A stretch of DNA of 64,000 nt from Chryseobacterium edaphi. Lineage in GTDB: Bacteria > Bacteroidota > Bacteroidia > Flavobacteriales > Weeksellaceae. Positions within the stretch are counted from its first letter, which is position 1. The number at the start of each line of letters is the position of its first letter. Of the stretch, positions 23,294-32,622 are shown one piece after another. The notes under the pieces are model-generated. The model was not told the DNA's origin and did not search any database. It saw only the letters and a program-made list of their open reading frames with translations. The translations under genes were made by a program, and so were the position numbers. The DNA lies in assembly GCF_025628985.1 (NCBI RefSeq), contig NZ_JAOTEM010000001.1, positions 62,001 through 126,000 on the forward strand. Direction: 5' to 3'.

Positions 23294-24625
23294 TCAGCGT
23301 CGGGCTTGGTCGAAAAAATCTGCAAGTCTTGTAAAGAATTTATCTAAAAATTTAGGCTGTGAAAAATCTGCAAGATCTTCTTTTTCGGGATCTTCTTTTT
23401 TGTCGGTTTTTTCCTCCGCTTTTGGAAGTGTTGCAACTGCTGATTTTTCTTCCATCTTCTTTTTTAGCTCATCGTAATTATCGGGTTTTGGGATTCTGTA
23501 AGTATCATACCAATAATCATCACCTATAGGAACTTTCATCGAAACCTGCATATCGATCTCAATTCGTAATTTAAGTTTTGCGAGGTTGATATCAAGGTCA
23601 TATTCAAAAAATCCTCCTTCAACGTCAAACCCGTATGATTTTAGAATTGTTAAAAACTTATCAGAATTAAGATAATTTTCGACAAAAATCAAATCTGAAG
23701 CTGTGATCTCGTCCTGTTGTTCACCGTGTTCCTTGGATTGAGCATAACCGGAAGATGAAGAACTCGAAGTCGTTTCGGTATTTCCCAAAATAGCAATTGC
23801 CATTTCTTCGTTACAGGCATCTTTAAAAGTCTTTTGTAGTTGTCCGTCACCATTACTTTGTTTGCCATCCAACATTTGAAATGTTGCTTGTTTCGGAATC
23901 ATCATCGCCAAAGAATTCCCGGATTCATTAAGTACTTTTCGCAGTTCTTCTTTCGTCTTGGTATCGTAAGCATCGTATTCCATAATTCGGACGGGTTGAC
24001 CGAAAATCTCAACATATTGAGCCCAATCACCGAAATTACCACGTTTGTAAATTGCGTATAAAGAACACGCTAAAAGCAAACCTAAATCGGTCTTTTCACC
24101 AATCACCCATGCAAAAGGAAGATCATCGATTTTATATCCATTGTCTTCTGATACTCCGTACTGACTTTTTGTGATTAAGCCTTTTTCCGGTTTTATATGT
24201 TTTCTAGGTATTTCCTCCCATTCGAACTTTTGACCGATTTTAAATTCAACTCCTGAAACGCCCCAAATAATAGACTCCAGAATCTTTTTGATAAGACCTC
24301 TTCCGGCTTTGGAACGCATCAGTTTTGACACTTCAATATTTTCTTTTCCCGACTTATCAATAAATTTTAGTTTTTTGTTTAAAACAGTATTGATTCTTTT
24401 ATCGACAATTCCACGCAGAAAACCATCCATAGACCAAACGTCATGATATAAATCGTATAGTAAAGTACGGTTCGGAAAATGCACCTGTTCACCACTTATT
24501 ACGGCGTTTTTTAAAGACTGAACATCTTTTCTTTGTCTGTCAGGTGAAACAACTGTTAAGTCGTGAATCAGATATGTTGGAGCAGCCGTTTCCGGTGCTT
24601 TTGGTTTCATTCTATTTTTTTCCAT
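23294..24625 (-). CDS. Portal protein, DUF935 (Mu gp29-like)
   Basis: 443 residues. Signature segments: YDLYHDVWSMDGFLRGIVDK, IWGVSGVEF, GDWAQYVEIFGQPVRIMEYD and EEMAIAILGNTETTSSSSSSG. This is the Mu-type portal, the twelve-subunit ring through which DNA enters the head. The C-terminus is charged and phenylalanine-rich. Confidence 0.9.
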   Translation of the reverse strand: MEKNRMKPKAPETAAPTYLIHDLTVVSPDRQRKDVQSLKNAVISGEQVHFPNRTLLYDLYHDVWSMDGFLRGIVDKRINTVLNKKLKFIDKSGKENIEVSKLMRSKAGRGLIKKILESIIWGVSGVEFKIGQKFEWEEIPRKHIKPEKGLITKSQYGVSEDNGYKIDDLPFAWVIGEKTDLGLLLACSLYAIYKRGNFGDWAQYVEIFGQPVRIMEYDAYDTKTKEELRKVLNESGNSLAMMIPKQATFQMLDGKQSNGDGQLQKTFKDACNEEMAIAILGNTETTSSSSSSGYAQSKEHGEQQDEITASDLIFVENYLNSDKFLTILKSYGFDVEGGFFEYDLDINLAKLKLRIEIDMQVSMKVPIGDDYWYDTYRIPKPDNYDELKKKMEEKSAVATLPKAEEKTDKKEDPEKEDLADFSQPKFLDKFFTRLADFFDQARR

Positions 24626-24628
24626 GGT

Positions 24629-25087
24629 TTAAAATCGGTTTGTTCTTTTAATATCAGATGTCCAGTAAAAATCATTGTTTTGTTGGCTTTCATCTTCAGG
24701 AGTTTCCGGATCGTCCTGTTTATATGGCCATGCAGGATTTATTGCACCGTTTCGTACTTCATACAACCAACCCGGCTCTTCTTTAGTTCCGATCATCATC
24801 ATGTAATCATCTTTGAATATTGACATCTGAACATTGGGATTTGCTTTTCTGACAAGAAAATAAGCAGCAATAATTTTTACACATTTTTTAAGACTTTCGT
24901 CAACATGTGTTGCGTCCGTTGTTTTTGTGCCGAATAGAGCAGTTAAATCGTATTTAAATAGAAATCCTTTGGCAAAATCTTCAGCAGCTTGAATCTGCGT
25001 TATTTTTTCCTGTTCTGAAGCTCTTGTAATTTCTTCGATTACTTCCGGATATAGTTCGGTTTCTAAATCTTGTATTTTTACTAACAT
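24629..25087 (-). CDS. DUF1320 family head-completion protein, Mu gp36-like
   Basis: 152 residues. The helical core EVIEEITRASEQEKITQIQAA, AEDFAKGFLFKYDLTALFG and IIAAYFLVRKANPN is typical of DUF1320, with a C-terminal acidic tail. Mu gp36 is a head-tail joining protein. Four bases after the terminase stop. Confidence 0.8.
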   Translation of the reverse strand: MLVKIQDLETELYPEVIEEITRASEQEKITQIQAAEDFAKGFLFKYDLTALFGTKTTDATHVDESLKKCVKIIAAYFLVRKANPNVQMSIFKDDYMMMIGTKEEPGWLYEVRNGAINPAWPYKQDDPETPEDESQQNNDFYWTSDIKRTNRF

Positions 25088-25090
25088 ATT

Positions 25091-26626
25091 TTAAAGTCTG
25101 TGTTTACTTGGTTCACGTCTGAATGATTCTACAGCTCCCAAAGCTTCAGCTGCTCTTTTTTCGTCGATAATTGCGACTGCTCCTTCCACCATATCCGGAC
25201 CATCTAATAACTTCGCTTTTGCGTTGGCATTTTTGAATTGAGCTTTTAATCTGATCATATGAGGATTGTCTTTCTCCTTTTCATTAAATGTCAGATGTTC
25301 TAATCTTACCAATGGTTCCAGTTTTCCCTCAATACGAGTCCATTTATCAGGCTTTTTTCTCTCATCTGGACGGATCGGCAAAATGATCCCTGTCTCCTGT
25401 GATTTTTTGTAGATAAGAGGTAATAAAACCTGCTCATAAAAAGGATTTTGGAGTGTGTTGTTTTCGATGTATATGTAGATAACTTCAACACCTGCTGCAA
25501 CACAGATTTGAAAAGCTTCAAATAGATAATCAATAAATTTTGCATTGGTCATTTGGTCAACCCATGCTTTGTGAATATTATAGTCAAAAAGTTTATTAGC
25601 AATGATACCAATAGCTTTGGAAGATGATTTTTTACTTTCGCTGTTACTGGTTGCAGGATCGGCATAAATCACAACATAATCACATTGCTTTAGTTTAAAA
25701 GGCTGTTTGTCTATGATGTTTTTAAATACTTTTCCGCCATCCATTGGATTGTTGTAATATTCTTTTTGGATGGACTCATATGATGTAGTTCTTAAAGCAA
25801 TGTCAATTAACGCTTCTGTGTTTTTTTGTGGCCATGTACTTTTTCCTTCATCATCCCGGATGTTGATAATTTCCCACGAATCGGCTTTCGATCCCATTTC
25901 CGTAATGCAGCAATAATCTGCGATAATGTTTCCACATGCGATAATCAATAATCCGTTAGAAATAGATCGTGTCGGGATTAAAGCTTCATCAATCCACTTT
26001 ACACGCTTTTCAATAATTTCAGAATTACGGCAATCTTCGTCGGTGTCTATATCATCAATGATAATGACATCGGGTCTTATTTCGTTGTTACGTGTACCCC
26101 TCGGTGATTGTCCTGCACCCAATGCCCGGAATGCAACACCTTTCCGTGTGGTAAATTCTCCCGCCTCCCATGAGCCTATTTTCTTCTGATTTCCATAGTC
26201 GCTGATAATCCTGTTATTTCTTTCGAGAATCACCATGTAAGGCATTAATAACCTTTCAGCGTTGTCATAAGAATTTGAAACAAGAATGACATTTTTCTTT
26301 TTTCCTGTTAAAGTAAGTTTCAAAACTTCCATCATTGTCCTTCCGGATTTTGAAAGCTCACGAGCCCATGACCGCACCAAATAATATTCAGCAACGTTCA
26401 TGAATTTTCTTGTAGACTTTAAATGAAAATCAGCAGGTTCGGAAGTATAGAAATTAGGAAAATAATATTTAAACCATTCCTCATCATTTGCCTCTAAACG
26501 TTTTACTCTTTTAAGTCTGTCCACGGAAGACTCTGTCAGGTCTATTGGTGTAGCGTTGTCGATATTGGCTCCAAACTCTTTCCATTCGGTCAGCCATTCT
26601 TTATCCGACTTTTTTCTTTTAGCCAT
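25091..26626 (-). CDS. Terminase large subunit, Mu gp28-like
   Basis: 511 residues. ATPase part: Walker-A-like KSGRTMMEV region, strand NVILVSNSYDNAERLL, and Walker B VIIIDDIDTDED; the nuclease domain starts at VIYADPATSNSESK with the conserved Asp, and continues through IYIENN and GIILPIRPDERKKPDKWTR. It packages phage DNA, cutting at host sequence for Mu-like headful packaging. It overlaps the small subunit gene by 8 nt. Confidence 0.92.
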   Translation of the reverse strand: MAKRKKSDKEWLTEWKEFGANIDNATPIDLTESSVDRLKRVKRLEANDEEWFKYYFPNFYTSEPADFHLKSTRKFMNVAEYYLVRSWARELSKSGRTMMEVLKLTLTGKKKNVILVSNSYDNAERLLMPYMVILERNNRIISDYGNQKKIGSWEAGEFTTRKGVAFRALGAGQSPRGTRNNEIRPDVIIIDDIDTDEDCRNSEIIEKRVKWIDEALIPTRSISNGLLIIACGNIIADYCCITEMGSKADSWEIINIRDDEGKSTWPQKNTEALIDIALRTTSYESIQKEYYNNPMDGGKVFKNIIDKQPFKLKQCDYVVIYADPATSNSESKKSSSKAIGIIANKLFDYNIHKAWVDQMTNAKFIDYLFEAFQICVAAGVEVIYIYIENNTLQNPFYEQVLLPLIYKKSQETGIILPIRPDERKKPDKWTRIEGKLEPLVRLEHLTFNEKEKDNPHMIRLKAQFKNANAKAKLLDGPDMVEGAVAIIDEKRAAEALGAVESFRREPSKHRL

Positions 26627-27101
26627 TTTTCAAACGATTATTAATGTATTCGTCGAAATAGTTTTTAAATAATTTGGCATCTGGAAGGTTGATCTGTTGA
26701 ATGAAAGTGATCATTTTTTTTCCTGTTTCTACAATTTCACCCAAACCGATTTCAACTTCTAAACTTTTAATATTAGAAGTTGTTTTTATCAATACATCAG
26801 CTTCAGCAGATGTAGGAATGTTTTTTTGAGGTCTTTGTATAGGCTTTCCATTCAGCAGGATTTCAGGACGGTTGGCGATATCCATATTGATTGCATCCAA
26901 CTGATTGTAAAAATGAACCAATTGATTTTCACGAGTGTTTAGAAGGCTTTTTCGGAGTTCATCCCAATTGTCTTCTTTGCACCATTTACCAACGGTCTTT
27001 TCTGTGACCTTCACACGCTCAGCAACTTCTTTTAATGTGATTTTTTCATTCACATATAAAAGGCGTGCGTGTTCCTTCTGTTCTACCTTGCTTACTGCCA
27101 T
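26619..27101 (-). CDS. Terminase small subunit, Mu gp27-like
   Basis: The start is placed at MAVSKVEQKEHARLL (27101), 21 nt inside a longer frame beginning MYREILY. 160 residues. An N-terminal HTH (ITLKEVAERVKVTEKTVGKW) is followed by helical oligomerisation segments. It is first in the minus-strand head block, beside the large subunit, which supports the assignment. Confidence 0.8.
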   Translation of the reverse strand: MAVSKVEQKEHARLLYVNEKITLKEVAERVKVTEKTVGKWCKEDNWDELRKSLLNTRENQLVHFYNQLDAINMDIANRPEILLNGKPIQRPQKNIPTSAEADVLIKTTSNIKSLEVEIGLGEIVETGKKMITFIQQINLPDAKLFKNYFDEYINNRLKNG

Positions 27102-27130
27102 ATATAGTATTTCTCGATACAAAATTGAAG

Positions 27131-27190
27131 TTTAAAGGCTTGTTTGTGAAATAGTTGTGCAATCCTTGCGTACTTAATTTCAAAGGCTTG
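27131..27190. promoter_or_regulatory. Divergent late promoter region with AAAGGCTTG direct repeats
   Basis: AAAGGCTTG occurs at 27134-27142 and 27182-27190, 48 bp apart, in the only intergenic region between the minus-strand packaging genes and plus-strand capsid genes. A late activator could bind these sites. No activator gene was identified. Confidence 0.35.
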
Positions 27191-27236
27191 CAGGATTTCG
27201 GAAGTTTGCTTCAGAATTAAAATACACACATACATT

Positions 27237-27536
27237 ATGAGCTTTTATTTAAGAACAGTTACCCCGGATGGGTACGAACACAACAGAGCAATCGGGAAAA
27301 ATTATTCCTATGTAAACAGAGAAACTCAATACGATGAATTCTGCAAAGCTTATGAAGCTGCGTTTGGAATTACTCATGTTGCTGATCTCGATGAAACGAG
27401 CGACAGATTTTCAAAAAAATGTCAGGGGATTGTGGTCTACAATGACGGAAGTGAGTTAGTTCCTTTATATAAAGATCATTGCAATTACATCATGACAGAA
27501 AACGGTAAAACTTTTACAAACCTGACTTATAAATAA
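27237..27536 (+). CDS. Hypothetical prophage protein, first of the rightward late operon
   Basis: 99 residues, beginning MSFYLRTVTPDGYEHNRAIG, with YSYVNRETQYDEFCKAYEAA in the middle. No family recognised. It lies 4 nt before the protease/scaffold gene. Confidence 0.55.
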   Translation: MSFYLRTVTPDGYEHNRAIGKNYSYVNRETQYDEFCKAYEAAFGITHVADLDETSDRFSKKCQGIVVYNDGSELVPLYKDHCNYIMTENGKTFTNLTYK

Positions 27537-27540
27537 TTAA

Positions 27541-28509
27541 ATGAGCGATAAGTTTAAAAAAATTGACAAAGAATTTTGCATTACTGATGATTCAGTCAAT
27601 GTATATGGATATAGATGTCTGACAGCAGGTTTAATGCTTGATGAAGTCAAAAAAAATCCTATCGGGTACTACCTGCACGGAACTGATGAATTTCCACGAG
27701 AGGCGGGTGTTTTGGTTCGTTGGGATGATTTCAGAAAAGACGGTGACAAAGTATTTGCAAAACCATGTGTCAACTTATCGCACCCAAGAGGACAAAGAAC
27801 AGCCGATGAAGTGGAATCGGGATTTTTAAACGCTGCCTCAGTTGGGAAAATTAAGGTTATAGAGGCGTCAAATGCAAAAAACTTAATGCTTCCAAAACAG
27901 GATAAAGCAACCGTAACTAAGTGGTTTCCCCGTGAGATTTCCCTTGTGGATATTCCCGGAAACTACAGTGCTTTAGCAAATCTTTATGATAAGGATGATA
28001 AAGATTTGAACCTGTCTGATCTCAAAAATTATACAATCGAAAATATGAGTAATACTCTACTTGCTGCTTCAATATATGCAGCCCTAAACCTTAAAGACGG
28101 TGACGAATCTGATGTGGTTAACGCAATTAAAGACCTTGTTGATAAGGCTGACAAAGCCGACGGATTCGAAAAGGACTTAAATGACCTGAAAGCGGAATCA
28201 GTTACAAAACAGGTTGAAGACCTGATCGCCAAAGGTACAACTGATAAGAAGTTGACGAATGAACTTGCAGCATCTTTAAAGAAAAACTTTGCTGAAAATC
28301 CAGATGGCTTGAAAGACTTGATCGACAAGATGCCTGCACAGGTTTCCATTACTGACGAAATCAACAAAGACGAAGAGCTTAAAAAGTACACAGGTAAATC
28401 TTGGGATGATCTTTATGCTTCTGAAGAGCTGCAAGGTATTATGACAAAGTTTCCTGACTTGTACGATAAGTTGAGAGCTGAAAAATACCCGAATTTAAAA
28501 TCAAATTAA
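27541..28509 (+). CDS. Capsid maturation protease with scaffold region
   Basis: 322 residues. The N-terminal half resembles Caudovirus prohead proteases: NPIGYYLHGTDEFPREAGVLV, then FLNAASVGKIKVIE and WFPREISLVDIPGNYSAL, with the usual SLVDIP turn. The C-terminal half is a charged helical scaffold-like region rich in D, K and L (LKDGDESDVVNAIKDLVDKA). Directly before the capsid gene, as for Mu gpI. Confidence 0.8.
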   Translation: MSDKFKKIDKEFCITDDSVNVYGYRCLTAGLMLDEVKKNPIGYYLHGTDEFPREAGVLVRWDDFRKDGDKVFAKPCVNLSHPRGQRTADEVESGFLNAASVGKIKVIEASNAKNLMLPKQDKATVTKWFPREISLVDIPGNYSALANLYDKDDKDLNLSDLKNYTIENMSNTLLAASIYAALNLKDGDESDVVNAIKDLVDKADKADGFEKDLNDLKAESVTKQVEDLIAKGTTDKKLTNELAASLKKNFAENPDGLKDLIDKMPAQVSITDEINKDEELKKYTGKSWDDLYASEELQGIMTKFPDLYDKLRAEKYPNLKSN

Positions 28510-28510
28510 A
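28494..28510 (+). promoter_or_regulatory. Short TTTAAA/ATTAAA pair before the capsid start
   Basis: TTTAAA at 28494 and ATTAAA at 28505, 11 bp apart, end 2 nt before the capsid ATG (28513). A weaker form of the arrays noted elsewhere; it could also be chance in an A-rich initiation region. Confidence 0.3.
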
Positions 28511-28512
28511 AT

Positions 28513-29472
28513 ATGGCACAAAATCCAAAAGTACCACAAGAATTGTGGGCATCATATGTAGTTGAAAAGCTATGGAAAGAAAACCCACATTTAGCACTTT
28601 GCTACGATGAGTCTTCGTTTGTAAAAGGTGGTTCAGTGGTTTACATTCCACAAGCAGGAGCAAAACCTGCAACGCAAAAAAACAGGAACGTTTATCCTGC
28701 AACGGCAACTAAGAGAGCAGACACAGCTTTGGTTTATGCACTGGATGTTTGGACGACTGATCCTTCACATTTACCATTGGCTGAACAGTTAGAACTTTCA
28801 TACCAAAAAACAGATTCTGTTTTAGGTGATCATGTTAACACACTTATTGAAGCTGTCGGAGACGAATTAATATACAACTGGGTGAGAGCTTTCAAACCTG
28901 CTGTAAATGGCGGTGTAACGGCTGATAATTTACCCGCAAATAAAAAAATCCCTACAAGTGGTGCAGCAACTGCCGTAAACGGTGATGATGGTCAAACTGG
29001 AACCCGTAAAGCTTTACATTACAGAGATATTCAGAAGGCTCAGGCGATGATGAATAAAGACAATGTTGCAAAAACCGAAAGATATGCAATGATTGAATCT
29101 TATATGTATCAGCAGTTTTTGGACTCATTATCTGACAATCAGATGGCAGCCTTTCAAGGTTCTGCTGATTTGGAAAAAGGTATTGTAGGAATGTTTGCAG
29201 GTTTTAAAATCTTAGACAGAAGTTCAGTTTTGGCATTTACTTCAGCAGGAACTGCTGTAATGCCGGGTGAAGCTCTTGCAGCAACTGATAATCTTGGATG
29301 TCTTTTCTGGCAAAAAAATTCAGTAACGAAAGCAATGGGAGATACTGAAATGTTTGACGACAAAGGAAACCCATTATACTATGGTGATATTTTCTCAACT
29401 CTTTTGAAAATGGGAGGCAGATGCAGACGTGAAGACTGGAAAGGCGTTTTAGTCGTGGTTCAAGCTTCATAA
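28513..29472 (+). CDS. Major capsid protein
   Basis: 319 residues. Position after the protease/scaffold and before a terminator fits the major head protein. Capsid-like elements: SSFVKGGSVVYIPQAGAKP, TTDPSHLPLAEQLELSYQKTDSVLGDH and RYAMIESYMYQQFLDSL, with strand-rich ends. It should be highly expressed. Confidence 0.85.
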   Translation: MAQNPKVPQELWASYVVEKLWKENPHLALCYDESSFVKGGSVVYIPQAGAKPATQKNRNVYPATATKRADTALVYALDVWTTDPSHLPLAEQLELSYQKTDSVLGDHVNTLIEAVGDELIYNWVRAFKPAVNGGVTADNLPANKKIPTSGAATAVNGDDGQTGTRKALHYRDIQKAQAMMNKDNVAKTERYAMIESYMYQQFLDSLSDNQMAAFQGSADLEKGIVGMFAGFKILDRSSVLAFTSAGTAVMPGEALAATDNLGCLFWQKNSVTKAMGDTEMFDDKGNPLYYGDIFSTLLKMGGRCRREDWKGVLVVVQAS

Positions 29473-29496
29473 AATAAAATAAGATAAATATTATAT

Positions 29497-29526
29497 AAAT
29501 CGCCTGTTTTTAGGCAGGCGATTTTT
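29497..29526 (+). terminator. Intrinsic terminator after the capsid gene
   Basis: AAATCGCCTG pairs with CAGGCGATTT across a short T-rich loop, followed by TTA. It separates the head genes from the lysis genes and would allow capsid to be transcribed at a different level. Confidence 0.8.
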
Positions 29527-29540
29527 ATTAAAATTCAATT

Positions 29541-29957
29541 ATGCGATCTATCAAATACTTAGTGCTGCATTGTACAGCAACACCTCAAAACACAACAATA
29601 GAAAGTATAAAAAACTATTGGAAAAATACATTAGGCTGGAAAAGTCCGGGATATCATTTTATGATCAAAGCGGACGGCGAAGTCGTAAACACTTTACCAA
29701 TTGAACAAATATCCAATGGCGTTGCAGGATATAACACGCCAAGTATTCACATATCCTATATCGGAGGTGTAGATCAAAACGAAAAACCTATTGACAACAG
29801 AACAGATGCGCAAAAAGCATCACAAATCAAGCTTTTAAAAGAGCTTAGAAAGAAGTTTCCCAATGCGGAAATTAAAGGTCACAGGGATTTCCCAAAAGTC
29901 AATAAAGCATGTCCAAGTTTCGACGTTAAAGCATGGCTTAAATCAATAAATTTTTAA
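29541..29957 (+). CDS. Endolysin, N-acetylmuramoyl-L-alanine amidase (T7 lysozyme-like)
   Basis: 138 residues, an Amidase_2/PGRP domain with no extras. Candidate zinc ligands are His10 (LVLHCTA), His114 (IKGHRDF) and Cys124 (KACPSFD), matching the His/His/Cys set of T7 lysozyme. No signal peptide, so release needs the holin encoded near 37.7 kb. It is followed after 2 nt by the spanin candidate. Confidence 0.92.
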   Translation: MRSIKYLVLHCTATPQNTTIESIKNYWKNTLGWKSPGYHFMIKADGEVVNTLPIEQISNGVAGYNTPSIHISYIGGVDQNEKPIDNRTDAQKASQIKLLKELRKKFPNAEIKGHRDFPKVNKACPSFDVKAWLKSINF

Positions 29958-29959
29958 TT

Positions 29960-30472
29960 ATGAAACGTAAATTTTTCTTCATAATCTTTTTGTTTTTATT
30001 CATTGGAGCTGTGGTTTCCTGTACAAGCAAGAAACCACTCGATCCGGTGATCATTACCAACACAAAAGAAATCACAAAAATTGTAAGAGATACAGTTTTC
30101 AAAGTGGAAGCCGACAGCTCGTATTATGAAGCTTACATCAAGTGCGTCAACGGAAAACCCGTATTAGTCGACACACCGGAAACAAAAGCCAATTCAAAAC
30201 CCGGTAAAAGTCTTAAACAACCTACAGCAAAAATTGACGGTGATAAACTCAAAGTCGACTGCAATAAAAACTTAGAAGAACTCCACGCAAAATGGGAGGA
30301 AACCTATATCAAAGAACACGAGCAAAAACCAATCTATGTACCACAATTAGTCTATAAGGATAAACCTCTAACATGGTGGCAAAACACACAACAATGGCTC
30401 GGAAGAATCTTTTTAGGTCTGATCTCGCTTGGAGTTCTCTGTTTTATTTTACGTTGGAAAAACATTATTTAA
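29960..30472 (+). CDS. Probable unimolecular spanin (u-spanin)
   Basis: 170 residues. An N-terminal lipoprotein signal with lipobox GAVVSC (Cys21), a middle periplasmic stretch of about 120 residues, and a C-terminal transmembrane helix (WLGRIFLGLISLGVLCFIL) with a short basic end. Being anchored in the outer membrane by lipid and in the inner membrane by a helix is the u-spanin architecture (as in phage T1 gp11), used to fuse the envelope at lysis. It sits directly after the endolysin. Confidence 0.75.
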   Translation: MKRKFFFIIFLFLFIGAVVSCTSKKPLDPVIITNTKEITKIVRDTVFKVEADSSYYEAYIKCVNGKPVLVDTPETKANSKPGKSLKQPTAKIDGDKLKVDCNKNLEELHAKWEETYIKEHEQKPIYVPQLVYKDKPLTWWQNTQQWLGRIFLGLISLGVLCFILRWKNII

Positions 30473-30506
30473 ATAGTGTTTAAAAGCGTTTAAAAATCAA
30501 TTTAAA
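30468..30506 (+). promoter_or_regulatory. TTTAAA array C
   Basis: TTTAAA at 30468, 30479, 30489 and 30501 (spacings 11, 10 and 12 bp). It begins within the stop of the spanin gene and lies 24 bp before the start at 30531. Confidence 0.6.
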
Positions 30507-30530
30507 TAATAATTAATACTTAATCATACA

Positions 30531-31004
30531 ATGAAAAAATTCACTGAATCTGCTCAGGACTATTTCGATAGACACCCATCGAGCAATGAATGTCATATCA
30601 CTTCTGACGGTCGTGTTTTTCACGAAAAAGGTAACGCCACAAGTTTTGCCAATACACTAGACAATCAGGACATCGAATCTTTTTCGAGAAAGGTTCTTGA
30701 AAAAGAAAAATCTTTAAGTGAAGAGATTGTAAATGTAAAAAACGATAAAGTTTTAGAGGTTACAATTAATACATTGATTCCTACTAAAGAACAGGTTGCT
30801 GAACAGGTTAAACAAGTTCTTGAAAATGGGGCTGCTGACAGAGAAGCTAAAATCAAAGAATTAGAAGCTTTGGAACTCGTGACTGCAAACTACAATGAAA
30901 TGAAAGCTCTTGTGAAGTTTTTCGATTTAAAAGTTGAAAATCAAAAAGCGGAAACTTTAATCACTGCATTAACAGAATTCAAAAACACTCTTAACCAACA
31001 ATAA
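30531..31004 (+). CDS. Hypothetical phage protein before the sheath gene
   Basis: 157 residues. The N-terminal part (KKFTESAQDYFDRHPSSNEC, SDGRVFHEKGNATSFA) is followed by a helical region. No family recognised. Position suggests a head-tail joining or neck protein. The TTTAAA array C precedes it. Its stop overlaps the sheath ATG by one base. Confidence 0.5.
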   Translation: MKKFTESAQDYFDRHPSSNECHITSDGRVFHEKGNATSFANTLDNQDIESFSRKVLEKEKSLSEEIVNVKNDKVLEVTINTLIPTKEQVAEQVKQVLENGAADREAKIKELEALELVTANYNEMKALVKFFDLKVENQKAETLITALTEFKNTLNQQ

Positions 31005-32164
31005 TGGCACAAGGAACTGGAACGCCATCGGTAACGGCAAATGTTACCAACGGCAACCTGCAACGTCAGGTTCAGATTACCGACGGTGTTGCAGGAATTG
31101 TAGGCACGGCAAAAGTTTCCGGTAATATCGGAAGAATTGCGACTGTTTATTCATTAACGGATGCCGAAACTAAAGGATATACAGCAACGGCAGAACCTTA
31201 TCTGCACCGTCATATTCTTGAATTTTTCAATGAAGTTGGCGGAAGCATGGAATTGTGGATTTTGGGAACTGAAGACACCATGAGCATGGAAAGTGCATGT
31301 ACTTCAACCAATGCCAACGGAGTAAAAAAAATGTTGACTGTCTCAAAAGGTCGTGTAAATCTTGTAGGAGTTTGCAGAAATCCGGCTGTTGCATACAATG
31401 CAGGTGCAGGATTTTTGGATCAGGATGTTGCAAAAGCTTTGATTACTTCAAAAGTATTGGCTTTGCATCAGCAATCAATTAACCGACCTGTAAGATTTAT
31501 TATTGAAGGTAGAGTAAATGATGAGGATGTAACGCCAATTTATCAACCTGTGACCGCTGAAAATACTTTTTCAGGTGTTGCTTTGGGTGGTACTTTAAAT
31601 GATGGTTCTGCATCTGTAGGAGTTGCTTTGGGACGTGCTGTAAAATATCCTGCTCATGTAAAATTAGGTGACGGTCTTAACGGTGTTTTAAGTATTACAT
31701 CTGCTTTTATTGGCAGTCGTGCAATTGATGAGATTGATCCTGTTGAACTGGATAATTTCACAAACGCCGGGTACATTCATTATCACACCCGTGAAGGTGT
31801 TTCCGGATATTTTTTCTCAGTCGATAAAATGGCAGGAAATGACGATTTCAAAATTTTAGTTCATGGTCGATTGATTGACAAAGCTCAGAGAGTTGCAACA
31901 TCTTCAACTACTCCTTTTTTGGAATCGAATGTCAGAATGACGAAGGAAGGAAAAATAAACGATGCAGATGCAGTCTATTTGGAACAGACCATTAAACAGC
32001 AATTGCTTTCGCAGATGGCTGGACAAATTAGTGATGCTGATGTGATTATCAATCCCGATCAGGATTTGATAAACGGAAGTACACTTCGGGAACAGATCAA
32101 AATTATTCCATTAGGTTACATGACTTGGATCATCATTGACCTTGGACTTACTAAAACAATCTAA
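31004..32164 (+). CDS. Tail sheath protein, DUF2586-like
   Basis: 386 residues. The internal order, with GSMELWILGTEDTM, VKYPAHVKLGDGLNGV, a GYIHYHTREGVSGYFF block and a C-terminal LREQIKIIPLGYMTW, fits the contractile tail sheath family of Bacteroidota Mu-like phages (DUF2586). It forms the outer contractile cylinder and marks the phage as a myovirus. The next gene is the tube. Confidence 0.85.
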   Translation: MAQGTGTPSVTANVTNGNLQRQVQITDGVAGIVGTAKVSGNIGRIATVYSLTDAETKGYTATAEPYLHRHILEFFNEVGGSMELWILGTEDTMSMESACTSTNANGVKKMLTVSKGRVNLVGVCRNPAVAYNAGAGFLDQDVAKALITSKVLALHQQSINRPVRFIIEGRVNDEDVTPIYQPVTAENTFSGVALGGTLNDGSASVGVALGRAVKYPAHVKLGDGLNGVLSITSAFIGSRAIDEIDPVELDNFTNAGYIHYHTREGVSGYFFSVDKMAGNDDFKILVHGRLIDKAQRVATSSTTPFLESNVRMTKEGKINDADAVYLEQTIKQQLLSQMAGQISDADVIINPDQDLINGSTLREQIKIIPLGYMTWIIIDLGLTKTI

Positions 32165-32167
32165 AAA

Positions 32168-32605
32168 ATGAATGTAAATATTACATCTTCAGAGTGTGCA
32201 TGGTCGCATTTTGAAGTAAAATTCCTTAATCGTGTTATCAAAGGTTTGCGAGGTTTTGAATCTAAAAAAACGAAGGAAGCGGAACATCTTTACGGTGCAG
32301 GTAGTGAGCCTATTGATATTACAACCGGAAATAATAAGTACGAAGGAAATATCAAAGTTTTAGGATTCGAGGGAGACGCAATGAACAAAGCTGCACAGGA
32401 TGCAGGTTATGATGATCTTACCGAAGTGCCTCACGAATTAATCGTAATTACAATTTCTTACAAAAGAAGGCTTACGGACAAAATTAAAACTATCGTTACT
32501 ACAGGTGTTCAGTTCACTGAAGATGGTTTTTCCATGGAACAAAACGCAAAAATGCGCGAAATCACATTGCCTTATATCGCAATGTCAAGACAAATGATTC
32601 ACTAA
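32168..32605 (+). CDS. Tail tube protein
   Basis: 145 residues, a small beta-rich protein (VNITSSECAWSHFEVKFL, ITTGNNKYEGNIKVLGFEGD) directly after the sheath, as expected for the inner tail tube. No catalytic features. Confidence 0.75.
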   Translation: MNVNITSSECAWSHFEVKFLNRVIKGLRGFESKKTKEAEHLYGAGSEPIDITTGNNKYEGNIKVLGFEGDAMNKAAQDAGYDDLTEVPHELIVITISYKRRLTDKIKTIVTTGVQFTEDGFSMEQNAKMREITLPYIAMSRQMIH

Positions 32606-32622
32606 CAACAAATATTCAAAAA

